A DNA stretch of 64,000 nucleotides, from contig NZ_CP071090.1 in NCBI RefSeq assembly GCF_017301735.1, forward strand, positions 3,462,001-3,526,000. Direction: 5' to 3'. Below are positions 9,433-16,601 of this stretch, piece after piece. The notes below the pieces were generated by a model. The model was not told the origin of the DNA. It did no database searches and was given only the letters and a program-made list of their open reading frames with translations. Position numbers and translations under genes: made by a program. Each line of letters begins with the position of its first letter. Within the stretch, counting starts at the first letter, position 1. This stretch comes from Pyxidicoccus parkwaysis (GTDB taxonomy: Bacteria > Myxococcota > Myxococcia > Myxococcales > Myxococcaceae).

Positions 9433-10266
9433 TCAGGCCGCGCGACCCAGGACGAGTCGCTGGCCTTCACGCGCGGGCTCGCACACGGGGAAGAGCGAGC
9501 GGGCCTGCTCGGCCATGTCCTCCAGCACGTCGTCCGGGTGCGCCGGGTCGTGGTGGAACAGGCACAGCCGGCGCGCGCCCACCATCTTCGCCACGCCCGC
9601 CGCGTCCATCATCGTCGAGTGGCCCCAGCCCTTCTTCGACATGCCCTTGCGGCCCTCGTACTCGTCGGGCGTGTACTGCGCGTCCAGGCACAGCACGTCC
9701 GTGCCCTCGAAGAGGCGCGCGACTTCAGGAGACAGGTCCTCCATGCGCACCTCCACGTCGGTGGCGTAGATGAACGAGTGGCCGTCCGCCTCCACCCGGT
9801 ACGCGAGGCACCCCTGCGGGTGCGGCACGTCGATGGGCGTCACCTTGAACGGACCCACCTCGACGGGCTTCGCGTGCAGCGCCGAGCGGAAGTCCATGTG
9901 CGAGCGCATCGTGGACAGCGGCACCGGGAAGTGCGGCGGCTGCATCTGCGCCGCGAGCTCGGAGAGGAGCGCCTGCGCGCCATTCGCGCCGGGGCCGTAC
10001 ATGACGAACTCGGACGTGGGCAGGTACGCGGGCGTGAAGAAGGGGAAGCCCTGCACGTGGTCCCAGTGCAGGTGCGAGAAGAACATGGTGGCCTTCTGGG
10101 GCGCGCCCTCGCGCATCATGATTTCACCCAGCGCCCGGATGCCCGTGCCCGCGTCCAGGATGAGCCTGTGGCCCTGGCTCGTCACCTCCACGCATGCCGT
10201 GTTGCCGCCGATGCGCGAGCCCGACACCGCGATGCTCCCCCGAACCCCGTAGAACCGGACTTCCAT
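9433..10266 (-). CDS. MBL-fold metal-dependent hydrolase (PhnP/phosphodiesterase-like)
   Basis: This 277-residue protein has the metallo-beta-lactamase fold signature. HLHWDH in FFSHLHWDHVQGFPFF supplies metal ligands, TACVEV and LILDAGTGIRALG form the first strands, and DVPHPQG, ATDVE and LFHHDPAHPDD carry the later ligands. The family includes cyclic-nucleotide and other phosphodiesterases; the substrate cannot be read from the sequence. An open frame extends to 10440, but the ATG at 10266 is chosen because a near-perfect ribosome site (AAGGAGG, 10273-10279) sits 6 bases before it and the family starts MEVRFYGVRGS. It is the first gene of an operon with the sigma54 activator, with a -24/-12 promoter about 50 bases upstream. 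It may control the level of a ligand for the activator GAF domain. Confidence 0.88.
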   Translation of the reverse strand: MEVRFYGVRGSIAVSGSRIGGNTACVEVTSQGHRLILDAGTGIRALGEIMMREGAPQKATMFFSHLHWDHVQGFPFFTPAYLPTSEFVMYGPGANGAQALLSELAAQMQPPHFPVPLSTMRSHMDFRSALHAKPVEVGPFKVTPIDVPHPQGCLAYRVEADGHSFIYATDVEVRMEDLSPEVARLFEGTDVLCLDAQYTPDEYEGRKGMSKKGWGHSTMMDAAGVAKMVGARRLCLFHHDPAHPDDVLEDMAEQARSLFPVCEPAREGQRLVLGRAA

Positions 10267-10272
10267 GATGTG

Positions 10273-10279
10273 CCTCCTT
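10273..10279 (-). promoter_or_regulatory. Strong ribosome binding site fixing the MBL start
   Basis: On the minus strand this reads AAGGAGG, six bases ahead of the ATG at 10266. It decides the start of the MBL hydrolase against the longer open frame that reaches 10440. Confidence 0.85.
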
Positions 10280-10322
10280 AATGGGGGACATCCTTCTCGG
10301 ACGCCCTGACACCCGGAGGCAT

Positions 10323-10340
10323 GAGCACGGAGAGTGCCAA
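10323..10340 (-). promoter_or_regulatory. Sigma54 (-24/-12) promoter for the MBL/activator operon
   Basis: The minus strand reads TTGGCACTCTCCGTGCTC. Compared with TGGCACG-N4-TTGCW, the GG at -25/-24 and GC at -13/-12 are both present with the exact 12-bp spacing, and TGGCAC is perfect. The predicted transcription start is near 10313, giving a leader of about 47 bases before the ATG at 10266. The second gene of the operon is itself a sigma54 activator. Confidence 0.7.
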
Positions 10341-10389
10341 TGCTAAGTGGTTGGATTTGCTGAGTGGGGACGCCCTGATGTCGAGCGCT

Positions 10390-10419
10390 GCACCATTCTG
10401 GATCGCCATCGGATGGTGC
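10390..10419. promoter_or_regulatory. Inverted repeat at enhancer distance from the sigma54 promoter
   Basis: Perfect 7-bp arms GCACCAT (10390-10396) and ATGGTGC (10413-10419) are separated by 16 bases. The centre lies about 90 bp upstream of the predicted start of transcription at 10313, the usual distance for a sigma54 activator binding site. The binding protein is inferred, not shown. Confidence 0.45.
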
Positions 10420-10465
10420 GTGCGCCCCAATCCGGATCATCCAGGCTGGCGGGGGTTACGGCTTC

Positions 10466-10510
10466 CCAAAAATGCGAAGGCCGGCCCGCCCACTGGGGAC
10501 GGACCGGCCT
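10466..10510 (-). terminator. Intrinsic terminator of the M4 protease gene
   Basis: Just past the protease stop codon, the minus strand forms a GC-rich stem (AGGCCGGTCCG pairing with CGGGCCGGCCT, one mismatch, about 10478-10510). It is followed after six bases by TTTTT. This is the best Rho-independent terminator in the window. Confidence 0.65.
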
Positions 10511-10534
10511 GGAGCTCATTCTACGTCGCGGGGC

Positions 10535-12085
10535 TCAGTTCACGCTGACCGCGGACCAGGCAGCGGCCACGGCCTTGTACTGGGTGCTGGTGGAGCCGTA
10601 GAGGTCCGTCGCCGCCTTCAGCGTGGCCGTGCGGGCCGCCGCGTAGTTGGTGCTGGACGTGAAGTACACGGTGAGCGCGCGGTACCAGATCTTCCCCGCC
10701 GCATCACGGCCGATGCCGGTGACGGCCGTGCCGTTGCAGGTGGGGCTGGCCGGGGTGGCGGCGGAGCCCTGCGCCAGCAGGTAGAAGAAGTGGTTGGCGA
10801 CGCCGCTCGAGTAGTGCACGTCGATGGAGCCGATGCCGCTGTACCAGCAGTCCTTCGACGCGCCGTCGAGCGAGGGCTTGTACATGTAGCGCAGCGCGTC
10901 CCCGGAGCGGCTCGGCGTGTAGATGCGCTCGCCGATGAGGAAGTCGCCCGGGTCGCCCGCGTTGGCGGCGTAGTACTCCACCAGCGAGCCGAAGATGTCG
11001 CTGGTGGCCTCGTTGAGGCCGCCGGACTCACCGGAGTAGACGAGGCCCGCGGTGCGGCTCGTCACGCCGTGGGTCATCTCGTGGCCGGCCACGTCCAGCG
11101 CGACGAGCGGGGTGAAGGTGGAGCCGTCACCATCGCCATACGTCATGCAGAAGCAGGAGTCGGTCCAGAACGCGTTGTTGTAGCTCGTGCCGTAGTGCAC
11201 CTTGCTGTAGCCGGTGCGGCCCGCGCCGTCGATGCCGTTCCGGCCGTGCACGTTCTTGTAGTAGTCGTACGTCATCTGCTGGCCGTAGTGCGCATCCACC
11301 GCGGCGCTCGCACGGTCGCTGTTGGTGCCGTTGCCCCAGACGTTGTCGGCGTCGGTGAAGATGGCGTTGCTGCGGCCCGCGTCGACCGTATAGAAGCCGC
11401 TGCCGCGCGTCACATCGCGCATCTCATAGCCACCGCTGATGGAGTTGGTGCCGATGCTCACCGTCCCCAGGTAGAGGCTCTTGCCGGAGCCGGTGGCCGC
11501 GGTGGTGTGCACGCCATCCCACGAGCCGCGCAGCTCGCCGGTGCGCGCGTCCACCAGCACGTGCAGCTCGCTGGGCGTCTGGTCCGGCTTGATGCCCTCG
11601 AGCACCACCTCGTACGCGAGGCCCGGCGCGCGCTCCGCCCGCGCGTCGATGATGAGCTCCGCGCTGGACGGGCCGCTGCGCTGACCGACGAAGGCCGCCT
11701 CGGCCAGCACCGTCGCCGCCGCGGCATCGAAGGAGGGCATCGTGGGGAGCCCGCGCAGCGTGGACGGCGCCGCGAAGTCCACCTCGGAGGCGCGGCCCGC
11801 GTGGTTGTGCACCACCAGGTCACCGCCCAGGACGCGCAGGCCCCCGAGCGTGCGGTCGAAGCGCACGTGCTCGGAGCCGTTGTCGTCCACGATGACCGTG
11901 CGCGCCGTCAGCTTCTCGGAGGCGTCCGCCTTGGCCACCAGCTTCATCGCACGCGAGACGACGGCGGTCTGCTCAGCAGAGTCCGTCAGCTCACGCGACG
12001 TGTTCACGGGCGCTTCATTCGCATCACCACATCCCACAGCGCACAGCGCAAGCGTCGCGACAGCAGTCGGCAGGAATCGCTTCAT
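10535..12085 (-). CDS. Secreted M4-family (thermolysin-like) zinc metalloprotease
   Basis: A 516-residue prepro-protease. The N-terminus (MKRFLPTAVATLALCAVGCG) looks like a lipoprotein signal with Cys19. Next come the FTP/PepSY propeptide regions (about 30-200; VIVDDNGSEHVRFDR, GGDLVVHNH, YEVVLEGI), which normally act as chaperone and inhibitor. The catalytic domain shows HEMTH within VAGHEMTHGVT (about residue 333), the third zinc ligand in GGLNEATSDIFG, and the downstream DVHYSSGVANHFFYLL helix carrying the catalytic His. All catalytic elements are intact. The frame is open to 12151, but the ATG at 12085 begins the signal peptide. A clear terminator follows the gene. Likely role: extracellular protein degradation during predation. 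Confidence 0.93.
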   Translation of the reverse strand: MKRFLPTAVATLALCAVGCGDANEAPVNTSRELTDSAEQTAVVSRAMKLVAKADASEKLTARTVIVDDNGSEHVRFDRTLGGLRVLGGDLVVHNHAGRASEVDFAAPSTLRGLPTMPSFDAAAATVLAEAAFVGQRSGPSSAELIIDARAERAPGLAYEVVLEGIKPDQTPSELHVLVDARTGELRGSWDGVHTTAATGSGKSLYLGTVSIGTNSISGGYEMRDVTRGSGFYTVDAGRSNAIFTDADNVWGNGTNSDRASAAVDAHYGQQMTYDYYKNVHGRNGIDGAGRTGYSKVHYGTSYNNAFWTDSCFCMTYGDGDGSTFTPLVALDVAGHEMTHGVTSRTAGLVYSGESGGLNEATSDIFGSLVEYYAANAGDPGDFLIGERIYTPSRSGDALRYMYKPSLDGASKDCWYSGIGSIDVHYSSGVANHFFYLLAQGSAATPASPTCNGTAVTGIGRDAAGKIWYRALTVYFTSSTNYAAARTATLKAATDLYGSTSTQYKAVAAAWSAVSVN

Positions 12086-12239
12086 TGGGCGGTACTCCCA
12101 GGCGGGGGTGAACGGCGGCCCACTTGTACGGACTATCCGGCTTAACCTCAAATTAAGTTATATTTCCGAGTTGCCGGCTAAGTGGGTCCTGTTCGCCTCC
12201 ACTGGATGGGGCGGGAGCGTCGAGCGCGAGCCGCGGCAG

Positions 12240-13037
12240 TCAGGCCAGCTCACGCAGGAATGACGTGACCACCTCTCCCAGGCGCTCGGGTTGGTCATAC
12301 GGAAGGCCGTGGCCAGCGTCCTGGACCTGCTCGATGCGCACGCGTGGGTTGAGGCTTTGCAGCTCCGTTGCCATCTCGAGCGTGACGACGGGGCTGCTGT
12401 CCCCAATGACGAGCAGGGTCGGGACGTCAATCGCGCGCACCACGTCGCGATACGCGGGGTTGGGCGGCGTGAGCACGTCGAAGGCCTCCATGCGGGTCTT
12501 CAGTCTCGCCTCGGCAAGAAGCTCGATGAGCTCGAGCGAGCGATGCGGCTGTCGGGCTCGGGCCTGTGCAACGAGGTCGGACTTGTGCAAGCCGAGGGCC
12601 CGGCGGTGTTGCTCGGCGACGTCGCTGTCGTGCACCTCGCGTTGGCGCTCGGGGCTCAAGAACGTCGGGTCGACCAGGATGAGGCCGCGGAGGCCGGCCG
12701 CTCCTCGACTCGCCACTACCGCGGCAGTCATGCCGCCCATCGAGTGGCCGAGCAGAACCGGACGAGAGAGCCCCAGGCCGCGGATGAGTCCCACGACGTC
12801 GCTCGCGTGGTCGTCGTACCGGTAGCCGTGTTGCGGCGCGCTCGAACCGCCATGACCTCTGGCGTCGGGCATGACGACGTCGAATTCACCTTCGAGCACG
12901 CGCGCCACGGGAGTCCAGCAGGCGCCGCTCCCAATCAATCCATGGAGCAGAACGACGGGAGGTTTGGCGCCTCCGGTTCGGAGATAGTGGAGGTTGATGC
13001 CGTTGGTTTCGCTGACTCCACTCGTCCAGGTCGTCAT
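12240..13037 (-). CDS. Alpha/beta-fold hydrolase
   Basis: This 265-residue cytoplasmic enzyme has a complete alpha/beta-hydrolase core. The oxyanion region is VVLLHGLIGSG, the strand-turn MPDARGHGGSS follows, and the nucleophile elbow GHSMGG places Ser99. The acid is probably the Asp in LVIGDSSPVV (about 215), and the base is His in QDAGHGLPYDQPERL (about 245). The protein resembles the broad MhpC/haloperoxidase-type group that hydrolyses esters, lactones or C-C bonds; the substrate is not predictable. The gene stands 41 bases from the upstream S1 protease gene on the same strand and ends 154 bases before the M4 protease start. Confidence 0.9.
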   Translation of the reverse strand: MTTWTSGVSETNGINLHYLRTGGAKPPVVLLHGLIGSGACWTPVARVLEGEFDVVMPDARGHGGSSAPQHGYRYDDHASDVVGLIRGLGLSRPVLLGHSMGGMTAAVVASRGAAGLRGLILVDPTFLSPERQREVHDSDVAEQHRRALGLHKSDLVAQARARQPHRSLELIELLAEARLKTRMEAFDVLTPPNPAYRDVVRAIDVPTLLVIGDSSPVVTLEMATELQSLNPRVRIEQVQDAGHGLPYDQPERLGEVVTSFLRELA

Positions 13038-13078
13038 GGACCTGTTTCTGCCTGCAGCGGCTTCGGAAGGGAAGCTTG

Positions 13079-14083
13079 CTATCCGCAGCGAGTGCCCTGG
13101 GTGAAGGGGCCTCCGGAGACGGAGCCTTCGCGCGCGCAGACGGTGAAGGTCGAGTCCTTGTTGAGGAACAGCGACACGGAGTCATTGTTCGGATTCAGGT
13201 ACATGTACGTGCCGCTGAAGTAGGGGTTGTAGAGGGTGTACGAGTAGAGCGGCGCGGTGTTGGTCTTCTGGGTGATCCAGCTCGCGTAGGTCGATACGCG
13301 TGCGTATTGGCCAGGGTACTGAGGGCTGCCGCAGCTCCTTCCCCAACTGACGACGCCGGCCAGGACGCGCGTGCCATTCTTCAGCACGGTGAGGGGACCG
13401 CCGCTGTCTCCCTGGCAGGGGCCCCTGTTGGGCGTGGTCGTCGAAAGCTGATCCGCGGTGAGTGTGATGTCCGGGTAGGCCTGCTGCGCCACCGCGCTGC
13501 TCAGGATGCTCACGTCCGCGGTCTGCAGCGTGTCCGGACTCGGGCCGAGCTTGTAGAGCGCCCCCCAGCCGGTGACGCGCGCGGCGACGCCAGGGGCCGT
13601 GACGCCCGAGGCCGCGTCGTCCGAGGTCACGAGCCCGATGGCCTTCACGCTCGGGCCACTCAGGTCCAGTGGCGTCGACAGGCGTAGCAGCGCGATGTCC
13701 CTGCCGGCCGTGGCATCGGTGAAGCCCGGATAGACGACCACCTGGGCGACCGAGCGGAGCTGCCCGGAGGTGCTCATGCCGCTGAGCGTGGCGCTTCCCG
13801 CCGCCACACGTGTTAGCGGAGTGAAGACACAGTGCTGCGCGGTCAGGATCCAGCTCGCGTTGATGACCGAGCCACCGCATTGGTGGGCGCCCGAGCTGTC
13901 CTGGAGCGACACCTGCCAGGGATTGTCCTGGATGGTCGCGTTGGTGCCGTTGACGATGTCCTGCCCGGCGGACGCGAGCGACTTCGGCGGAGAAGGCTCA
14001 TCGAGCGCGCTCGGACCACACGCGGTGAGGAGCAACATCCCGCCGGCGATGCTACAGCGACGCAGGGCCCAGCTCGGGAACAT
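13079..14083 (-). CDS. Secreted S1-family serine protease with C-terminal extension
   Basis: A 334-residue chymotrypsin-fold protease with a lipoprotein-like signal (GGMLLLTACG, Cys22), a short propeptide and a mature N-terminus at IVNG. The triad is visible: His84 in LTAQHC, Asp129 in GRDIALLRL, Ser227 in CQGDSGGP. The residue at the base of the S1 pocket, six before the serine (trypsin Asp189), is Gly (GPCQGDS). Cleavage after Lys/Arg is therefore unlikely and an elastase- or chymotrypsin-like preference is inferred. About 65 residues beyond the protease domain (TNTAPLYSYTLYNPYFSGTY onward, ending with two Cys) form an extra aromatic-rich tail of unknown role. Neighbouring proteases suggest a role in prey digestion. 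Confidence 0.9.
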   Translation of the reverse strand: MFPSWALRRCSIAGGMLLLTACGPSALDEPSPPKSLASAGQDIVNGTNATIQDNPWQVSLQDSSGAHQCGGSVINASWILTAQHCVFTPLTRVAAGSATLSGMSTSGQLRSVAQVVVYPGFTDATAGRDIALLRLSTPLDLSGPSVKAIGLVTSDDAASGVTAPGVAARVTGWGALYKLGPSPDTLQTADVSILSSAVAQQAYPDITLTADQLSTTTPNRGPCQGDSGGPLTVLKNGTRVLAGVVSWGRSCGSPQYPGQYARVSTYASWITQKTNTAPLYSYTLYNPYFSGTYMYLNPNNDSVSLFLNKDSTFTVCAREGSVSGGPFTQGTRCG

Positions 14084-14290
14084 GGGGACCTCGGAACCGC
14101 GGGGAGTGCAGCCGCTTCAGTGTGAAAGCAGCAACACCCGAGGTCAATGCGGGCTCAGCGAGTCACCCGATGGAGACGAGGCAGGGTGGAACGCGAGGGC
14201 CATGTCTCATGACGAGCGCGACGCGGGGCGGCCCTCCGTGTGTGGATGCCGCCCCGGTCGGGAGTCCCGCTCATTCAGGAGCAGGTGATT

Positions 14291-14572
14291 TCAGAAACAC
14301 GCGCCACAGCGAACGGAGCCGGTGCCCGTCTCGAAATAGTCCGTCCCGTTGGTGCAGTAGTGGACCAGGAAGTTGCCCCACCCGAGGCCGCAGACCTGGG
14401 CACAGTCCCAGTAGGAGCCGGCCGTGTATCCAGCGGGGCAGGTCGCGAGCTCCTGGTCGGTTTGGCTGAGCTCCTGCTCCGCCGTGGCCATCTCCTCCGG
14501 CATGGTGCCACCGCAGCCCGCTGACAACAGCCCCACCGACAGAAGCCCGCCAAGCATGATACGCAGTTTCAT
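14291..14572 (-). CDS. Small Cys-rich putative lipoprotein
   Basis: The 93-residue product has a lipoprotein signal (GGLLSVGLLSAGCGG) and a short acidic linker with EQELSQTDQEL. A compact C-terminal domain follows with six cysteines (CPAGY, DCAQVCGLG, HYC, RCGAC) and several Trp/Tyr/Gly residues, suggesting a disulfide-stabilised extracellular mini-domain. The ATG at 14572 is preferred to the one at 14590 because GAGGAG stands just ahead of it. Small proteins with a similar acidic EQEL linker are common in myxobacteria and usually uncharacterised. It could be a secreted signal, an inhibitor of the adjacent protease, or a surface component. Confidence 0.6.
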   Translation of the reverse strand: MKLRIMLGGLLSVGLLSAGCGGTMPEEMATAEQELSQTDQELATCPAGYTAGSYWDCAQVCGLGWGNFLVHYCTNGTDYFETGTGSVRCGACF

Positions 14573-14615
14573 GGCTCTCCTCACTGACACGTAAAACGGG
14601 GTGAGGAGGTTGACG

Positions 14616-15566
14616 CTAGTGATTGGCGGGAATGGCTGTCAACACGCGCTCCGCCGTGGCCTGGCGCGCCCACTCCGCGCCGAGGAGCAGCCGCAGGAAG
14701 TGGGGAAGGTCACGGTCCGGGTAGCGGCGGCCCACGGCGTCCGTGATTCGCGAGAAGGCTTCCTGTGTATACGCGCCGCGCGGATGTTCCGCGGCGACGG
14801 CATCGATGACGGCGTGGAGGTACTCGCGTTGCTGATCGATGAGCTCGGGGCCGCCGGGGCGTCCGTGTCCGGGGTGAACCCACTTCGGCTTCAGCGCGCT
14901 CAGCTCGTCCAGACGTGCGAGCCACGCCTCGGTGTTGCCGTTGTCGAACCAGCTGTGGCTGCCCTTCGCCACCAGGTCGCCGGTGAACAGGTGGCCCTCC
15001 CACTCGATGACGACATGGGCGGGGCTGCACCCGGCGCCGAGCACGTGCGCCTTCACGGTGACGCCGCCCGCGCTCAACTCCGTGGTGCCTCCACCGAAGC
15101 TGTCGGGGAGCGTGAGGGTCCGAGGATAGAGGGCAACGGCGTACTTCTCGAAGAAGACGGGCCACCAGCGCTCGTGGACCTCGGGAATGAGCGCGCGTAC
15201 CTGCTCGGAGGTGACGACGGGAGCGCCGAGGTCCTTCACCCACGCCGTGCCGTTGAAGCGGTCCGGATTGGGATGGAGGACGATGGCGAGCTTCACCTTC
15301 TTGCCCGTCTTGTTCTCCGCGAAGCGAATCTCCTTGCGCAGCGCCGTGGGCACGAGCTGCGTGTCGATGAGGATGAATCCTTCAGGGCCCTCGATGAAGT
15401 ACGACGCCGTCTTGAAGGACCACTGGCCAGAGACATACTCGCCGACCCGCGCGTCGCCCTGTTCCTCGACGGAGCTGGAGTACCAGTGGCCCTCCTCGGC
15501 GGTTCTGGGCGCGGCACAGCCCACGCCGGAAAGGACGACGAGCGCAGCCATGAGAACGATTCTCAT
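14616..15566 (-). CDS. MBL-fold lipoprotein with altered metal-binding motif
   Basis: The 316-residue product begins with a hydrophobic signal (MRIVLMAALVVLSGVGC) and is probably exported. The MBL fold is recognisable (YFIEGPEGFILIDTQL, then a helix, LGAPVVTSEQ, HLFTGDLVAKGSHSW, PGHGRPGG). However, the HxHxDH motif reads H98-P-N100-P-D102-R103, so two of the usual ligands are changed. The later ligand region reads GAGCSPAH instead of the usual G-H-T-x-x pattern. TGDL and PGHG are intact. Either one metal site is lost or the protein binds a single metal. It might be a non-enzymatic or substrate-restricted relative of class B hydrolases. A perfect palindrome covers its start codon. Confidence 0.7.
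   Translation of the reverse strand: MRIVLMAALVVLSGVGCAAPRTAEEGHWYSSSVEEQGDARVGEYVSGQWSFKTASYFIEGPEGFILIDTQLVPTALRKEIRFAENKTGKKVKLAIVLHPNPDRFNGTAWVKDLGAPVVTSEQVRALIPEVHERWWPVFFEKYAVALYPRTLTLPDSFGGGTTELSAGGVTVKAHVLGAGCSPAHVVIEWEGHLFTGDLVAKGSHSWFDNGNTEAWLARLDELSALKPKWVHPGHGRPGGPELIDQQREYLHAVIDAVAAEHPRGAYTQEAFSRITDAVGRRYPDRDLPHFLRLLLGAEWARQATAERVLTAIPANH
15550..15566. promoter_or_regulatory. Perfect 17-bp palindrome over a start codon
   Basis: The sequence reads ATGAGAACGATTCTCAT: 7-bp arms with a 3-bp centre. It covers the first codons of the MBL-like lipoprotein on the minus strand. It shares the TGAGAA-N3-TTCTCA core with the site at the tonB start (30020-30034). It could be a repressor site or chance in coding sequence. 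Confidence 0.3.
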
Positions 15567-15596
15567 GGCCGCGAGCCTAGCCCTGCTCCGCGTCGC

Positions 15597-16484
15597 TCAG
15601 GCAATCTGCGGCGGAGGCGGGCTGCCGGGGAGGATGACCTCGCTGCCGTAGGTGACGTCCCAGTCCGCATGGCCCGTCGAGTAGGTGTCCACGCCCTGGC
15701 CCGGCACCAGGCCCACGGGGCCCAGGTTCTCCGGGTGGGGCTGGCCTTGCAGCGACGCCAGCGGGCCCGCGCCGAAGTAGCGGCCCAGGTCCCAGTCGGT
15801 GTCATGCGCCATGGCGATGCGGCTCAGTGCTCCGGGGTACTCGCCAGTCGGCAGGATGTGCGGGCCGTTGCCGGCCGTGCCGCCGAACGGGTCGAAGTGC
15901 ATCCAGTATTCAGCCGGAATCTGTCCTCCGGTGCGGGCGCTCGCGGCCTCGGCCCAGGCGATGTGCGACGGCGAGCCGTAGTAGCCCGTGGCACGGGCCC
16001 ACTCCTCGAGCGACTTGTAGCCATTGGCCGCGAGGTCCGCGCCGTACGTGCTCATGTCGTCGGCGGTCTTCTCCGCCATGGCCCGGGCCAGCTCCGTCTG
16101 CAGTTGCTCCGGCGCAATCCCGAGGTCGAGCGGCTTCACGCGAATCTCGATGTAGCCGCGCGCCTGCATGCCCAGCGGGAAGAGGGTTTGCGTGTTCGTC
16201 TCCACGCGCACGGTCATCTTGCCGTCCGCACCCGGGCCGGAGACGGTGGCGACGCCCGTGGCTCCGCCCGAGCCACCCACCTGCTGCCGCGTGGGAGTGT
16301 CCAGGGCCACCGTCTGGCGTGAGGCCCGCTTCGGCGCGGTGTCGAATCCATCAGTGGGCTTGGGCGCCGAGACATTCGTCGTGCGGACGTCCGCCGGCAC
16401 CGTGTTCTTCGCGGGGGCCGAGGTCTTCGGCTCACTCACGGAGGGAGGGGACTGCGGCGGCGGGTTCCTGGATATCTTCGACAT
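15597..16484 (-). CDS. Protein with disordered N-terminus and possible PLA2-like core
   Basis: The ATG at 16484 with GGGGGAG upstream gives 295 residues. Residues 1-65 are Pro/Ser/Thr/Lys-rich and likely disordered, without a signal peptide. About 75-120 is a beta-rich segment (GKMTVRVETNTQTLFPLG, ARGYIEIRVKPLDLG). The C-terminal part contains FGGTAGNGP (about 200-208) followed by MAHDTDWDLGRYFGAG, with His227-Asp228. A Gly-rich loop followed by a helix with His-Asp is the layout of phospholipase A2-like domains, including viral VP1 and some bacterial toxins. This is a motif-level resemblance only. The lack of a signal with a disordered head would suit a secreted effector or a spore/coat protein. 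Confidence 0.45.
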   Translation of the reverse strand: MSKISRNPPPQSPPSVSEPKTSAPAKNTVPADVRTTNVSAPKPTDGFDTAPKRASRQTVALDTPTRQQVGGSGGATGVATVSGPGADGKMTVRVETNTQTLFPLGMQARGYIEIRVKPLDLGIAPEQLQTELARAMAEKTADDMSTYGADLAANGYKSLEEWARATGYYGSPSHIAWAEAASARTGGQIPAEYWMHFDPFGGTAGNGPHILPTGEYPGALSRIAMAHDTDWDLGRYFGAGPLASLQGQPHPENLGPVGLVPGQGVDTYSTGHADWDVTYGSEVILPGSPPPPQIA

Positions 16485-16601
16485 GTGGCGACTCCCCCTG
16501 TGCACGGCGGCGTGCAGTGGCCCTGGCTCGCGAGGATTGTCGTCCGGGAGCGGGCGGAAGTTGACTCCCGCCGCGTGTTTCATCGGGCCCGGGCCCGTGT
16601 A

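Noticed and set aside
5302..9769. Long plus-strand open frames of 855 and 764 residues
   Set aside because: They lie opposite the 786-residue protein, the sigma54 activator and the MBL hydrolase, all with ribosome sites and, for two of them, clear domains. The plus-strand products are Arg/His/Leu-rich without motifs.
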